This document shows positions 61,436-64,000 of a DNA stretch of 64,000 nt, piece after piece. The translations under genes were made by a program, and so were the position numbers. The notes under the pieces were generated by a model. It did not search any database, had not been told where the DNA came from, and worked only from the letters and a program-made list of their open reading frames with translations. The stretch's first letter is position 1. Each line of letters opens with the position of its first letter. Source of the stretch: Bradyrhizobium sp. WBOS07 (lineage in GTDB: Bacteria; Pseudomonadota; Alphaproteobacteria; Rhizobiales; Xanthobacteraceae); contig NZ_CP029008.1 of assembly GCF_024585165.1 (NCBI RefSeq), forward strand, positions 6,157,501-6,221,500, given 5' to 3'.

Positions 61436-62261
61436 CGGCAACCTCCGTGGCATGGCGAGCGGCGATCCGGCTGCCGTGCGTGAATATCTCGAACCCGTCC
61501 TGCCGGGCGATCGCGACCAGCGTGATGCCGGCGGCTTCCGCCGAGCGCACCGCGAGCGCAGTCGGTGCCGAGACCGCGACCATCACCGGCGCGCCGATCG
61601 CGGCGGCCTTCTGCACCATCTCGACCGAGACGCGGCTCGTCAGCAGTACCAGGCCGCCGCGAGGATCGGTGCGGCTACGCGCCAGTGCGCCGGCGAGCTT
61701 GTCCAGCGCGTTGTGACGGCCGACGTCCTCGCGCAGCGCGACGATGCTGCCGGCAGGGGACCAGAACGCGGCGGCGTGAACGGCGCGGGTCTGCAGGTTG
61801 ATCGATTGCAAGGGCGCGATGGCCTGCATCGCCGCCATGATCTGTTCCGGCGTGAAGCTCTGCCCTTGCGGCACCACCGCCGCGGGCCGCACGGCTTCGG
61901 CGATGGACTCGATGCCGCAGATGCCGCAGCCGGTGGGCCCGGCGACATGGCGACGGCGCTCGCTGATGCGGGCAGCTTCATCCGGTGCCAGCCACATCCT
62001 GAGCTCGATGCCGTCGTCAAGGCGAACGATGTCGAGCGACTTGATGTCGTCGACCGACTTGATGATGCCCTCGCTCACACTGAAGCCGACCGCGAAATCT
62101 TCCAGGTTCTGCGGCGTCCCCATCATGACGGCGTAGGTGCCGCCATTATAGGTCAGCGCCAACGGCGTCTCCTCCGGAATGAAACGCGTTCCTTCGGACG
62201 CCACGCCGTTGCGCCAGATTCCGCGATCGATCGCCTGAACCGCGACGTGCATACGAATCAC
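61425..62261 (-). CDS. fdhD: Formate dehydrogenase sulfurtransferase FdhD
   Basis: 278 residues, start GTG 62261 overlapping the fdsA stop (ATG 62252 is an alternative). The FdhD motif CGICG is present in GPTGCGICGIESIAEAV, with EETPLALTYNGG, DFAVGFSVSEGII and the C-terminal VSAPTALAVRSAEAAGITLVA. FdhD transfers sulfur from IscS to the molybdenum cofactor, as the Cys of the CxxC motif passes it to the Mo centre of the enzyme. It is located between the structural genes fdsA and fdsD, the usual order. Confidence 0.96.
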   Translation of the reverse strand: MIRMHVAVQAIDRGIWRNGVASEGTRFIPEETPLALTYNGGTYAVMMGTPQNLEDFAVGFSVSEGIIKSVDDIKSLDIVRLDDGIELRMWLAPDEAARISERRRHVAGPTGCGICGIESIAEAVRPAAVVPQGQSFTPEQIMAAMQAIAPLQSINLQTRAVHAAAFWSPAGSIVALREDVGRHNALDKLAGALARSRTDPRGGLVLLTSRVSVEMVQKAAAIGAPVMVAVSAPTALAVRSAEAAGITLVAIARQDGFEIFTHGSRIAARHATEVADVA

Positions 62262-64000
62262 TCCGCCGCTTCGGCCGGCACGATGCGGCGGGATTGCCGC
62301 GCCTGCGCGTCATAGGCCTTCTGCCAGTCGGACGGGCCGTTCGAGGGTGAGACCTGCACCGCCGTGACTTTGTATTCGGGACAATTGGTCGCCCAGTCCG
62401 AATAATCCGTCGTGATGACGTTGGCCTGCGTGTCCGGATGGTGGAAGGTGGTGTAGACGACGCCGGGCGCCACGCGATCGGTGATCTCCGCGCGCAGCGT
62501 GGTCTCGCCGGCGCGGCTCTTCAGCCGGACCCAGTCGCCGTCACGCACGCCGCGCTGCTCGGCATCGTGCGGGTGGATCTCGAGGCGATCCTCGGCATGC
62601 CAGACCACGTTGTCGGTGCGCCGCGTCTGCGCGCCGACATTGTACTGGCTAAGGATGCGCCCCGTGGTGAGCAGCAGGGGATAGCGCGGGCCGGTGCGCT
62701 CGTCGGTCGCGACATATTCGGTCACGACGAACTTGCCTTTGCCGCGGACGAAGCCGTCGATATGCATCACGGGCGTGCCTTCGGGGGCCTTCTCGTTGCA
62801 GGGCCATTGCACCGAGCCGAGCTCATCTAACTTGGCGTAGGAGACCCCGGCAAAGGTCGGCGTCAGCGCCGCGATCTCGTCCATGATCTCGGACGGGTGG
62901 CTGTACTTCATCTCGAAGCCCATCGCCTTGGCAAGGCCGATCGTGACCTCCCAGTCGGCCATGCCGTTCTTCGGCGTCATCACCTTGCGCACGCGCTGGA
63001 TGCGGCGCTCGGCGTTGGTGAAGGTGCCGTCCTTCTCCAGGAAGCTCGAGCCGGGCAGGAAGACGTGGGCGTAGTTCGCGGTCTCGTTGAGGAAGAGGTC
63101 GTGAACGATGACGCATTCCATCGCCGACAGTGCCGCCACCACGTGGCTGGTGTTGGGATCGGACTGCAGGATGTCCTCGCCCTGCACGTAGATCCCCATG
63201 AAGGTGCCTTCGACCGCGGCGTCGAACATGTTGGGAATGCGCAGGCCCGGCTCGGGGTTGAGCTTGACGTTCCACAGCGCCTCGAACTGGTCGCGCACGG
63301 CATCGCCGGAGATGTGGCGGTAGCCGGGCAGCTCGTGCGGGAACGAGCCCATGTCGCAGGAGCCCTGCACGTTGTTCTGGCCGCGCAACGGGTTCACGCC
63401 GACGCCCGGTCGGCCGATATTGCCTGTGGCCATCGCGAGGTTGGCGATCGCGATCACGGTGGTCGAGCCCTGGCTGTGCTCGGTGACGCCGAGCCCGTAA
63501 TAGATCGCGCCGTTGCCGCCGGTGGCGTAGGTGCGGGCGGCCTCGCGCAGGTCCTTCGGATCGACGCCGGTGAGGATGGCGGTGGCTTCCGGGCTGTTCT
63601 TGGGCTGGGCGACGAAGGCCGCCCATTCCTCGAACTCGCTCCAGTCGCAGCGCTCGCGCACGAAGGCTTCGTTGACAAGGCCCTCGGTGACGATGACGTG
63701 CGCGATCGCCGTCATGACCGCGACGTTGGTGCCGGGCATCAGGGGCAGGTGCAGCGCCTTCACGTGCGGTGATTCCACCATCTCGGTGCGGCGCGGATCG
63801 ATCACGATCAGCTTGGCGCCCTGGCGCAGCCGCTTCTTCAGGCGCGAGGCGAACACAGGATGGGCGGAGGCGGGGTTGGCGCCGATGACGACGACGACGT
63901 CGGTGTGCTCGACGGAGTCGAAGTCCTGGGTGCCAGCGGAGGTGCCGAAGGTGGTGGCAAGGCCGTATCCGGTCGGGGAGTGGCAGACGCGGGCGCAGGT
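62258..64000 (-). CDS. fdsA: Formate dehydrogenase alpha subunit, 5' end outside window
   Basis: The frame is open to the right edge; about 580 C-terminal residues are visible (full FdsA is about 950). The molybdopterin oxidoreductase fold is clear: GANPASAHPVFASRLKK, YYGLGVTEHSQGSTTV, NNVQGSCDMGSFPHELPGY and the C-terminal dinucleotide-binding domain (TGRILSQYNVGAQTRR, WVRLKSRAGE). The RVCHSP motif near the edge (Cys codon at 63985-63983) is the likely Mo-ligating Cys with its neighbouring His. It oxidises formate to carbon dioxide, coupled to NAD reduction through FdsB/FdsG. The rest of the operon should lie to the right. Confidence 0.96.
   Translation of the reverse strand, partial: TCARVCHSPTGYGLATTFGTSAGTQDFDSVEHTDVVVVIGANPASAHPVFASRLKKRLRQGAKLIVIDPRRTEMVESPHVKALHLPLMPGTNVAVMTAIAHVIVTEGLVNEAFVRERCDWSEFEEWAAFVAQPKNSPEATAILTGVDPKDLREAARTYATGGNGAIYYGLGVTEHSQGSTTVIAIANLAMATGNIGRPGVGVNPLRGQNNVQGSCDMGSFPHELPGYRHISGDAVRDQFEALWNVKLNPEPGLRIPNMFDAAVEGTFMGIYVQGEDILQSDPNTSHVVAALSAMECVIVHDLFLNETANYAHVFLPGSSFLEKDGTFTNAERRIQRVRKVMTPKNGMADWEVTIGLAKAMGFEMKYSHPSEIMDEIAALTPTFAGVSYAKLDELGSVQWPCNEKAPEGTPVMHIDGFVRGKGKFVVTEYVATDERTGPRYPLLLTTGRILSQYNVGAQTRRTDNVVWHAEDRLEIHPHDAEQRGVRDGDWVRLKSRAGETTLRAEITDRVAPGVVYTTFHHPDTQANVITTDYSDWATNCPEYKVTAVQVSPSNGPSDWQKAYDAQARQSRRIVPAEAAE

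Noticed and set aside
1..64000. CRISPR array, tRNA, rRNA, transposase or integrase
   Set aside because: No regular direct repeats with spacers, no tRNA-like cloverleaf with a GTTCGA loop, and no recombinase or transposase motif were found on reading.

Overview
The window looks like chromosome of a Bradyrhizobium-type alphaproteobacterium (Hyphomicrobiales). The basis is uniformly high GC, the gene order ccmIEFH - degP - feuP ... feuQ - glnE, an FdsA-type formate dehydrogenase, a lone Flp pilin, a Ku protein, and dispersed palindromic repeats of a kind I recognise from Bradyrhizobiaceae intergenic DNA. The assignment is by recognition; no search was run. No rRNA, tRNA, CRISPR array, transposase or integrase was seen.

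Layout. 0-4.5 kb: 3' part of a TPR-CHAT peptidase gene, followed by a secreted beta-sandwich protein and two zinc-ribbon proteins. 4.6-11.4 kb: copper/silver module (Cys/Met-rich periplasmic protein, FixH-like protein, CusB-like adaptor, CusA-like RND pump, methyltransferase, DUF411 protein) with no outer-membrane channel gene. 11.6-17.2 kb: GFA-family protein, then two divergent arsenic transcription units, arsR-arsC-acr3 leftward and arsR2 - flavoprotein - MFS rightward, linked by three copies of one operator-like element. 17.2-19.9 kb: GntR regulator divergent from a P450 / SRPBCC / 3Fe-4S ferredoxin cassette. 20-29.7 kb: housekeeping and stress genes (DUF1254, DUF1214, class A PBP, YcgN-like protein, DHA2 efflux pump, GAF histidine kinase, TPP-dependent enzyme). 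29.7-30.7 kb: about 1 kb of non-coding repeats. 30.7-34.7 kb: an overlapping three-gene operon of AMP/thymidine phosphorylase, PRPP synthetase homologue and beta-CASP metallo-hydrolase. 34.8-41.2 kb: Flp pilin, DUF982-like protein, Ku, a 51-residue membrane protein, a PhoPQ-like two-component pair and two unknowns. 41.3-49.7 kb: cytochrome c maturation genes, a chemoreceptor, degP and a FeuP-like regulator. 49.9-56.4 kb: a tandem TetR protein and a complete branched-chain-type ABC transporter (livKHMGF). 56.8-64 kb: the FeuQ-like kinase, glnE, then a leftward formate dehydrogenase block (fdsA partial, fdhD, fdsD).

Main points. (1) The feuP and feuQ genes, which are normally adjacent, are separated by 7.1 kb carrying tetR and liv genes. 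A second copy of the last codons of feuP, ending in its own stop codon, lies across the start of feuQ, which is what an insertion at the feuP 3' end would leave. (2) The phosphorylase / PRPP synthetase / beta-CASP operon suggests an RNA-to-PRPP ribose salvage route, which is hypothetical. (3) The two arsenic units appear to share one operator. The rightward one encodes a flavoprotein with a Cys-rich tail and an MFS exporter of unknown substrate. (4) The thiamine-pyrophosphate enzyme gene has its Shine-Dalgarno sequence inside a two-tier hairpin. (5) LivF carries Arg in place of the Walker A lysine.
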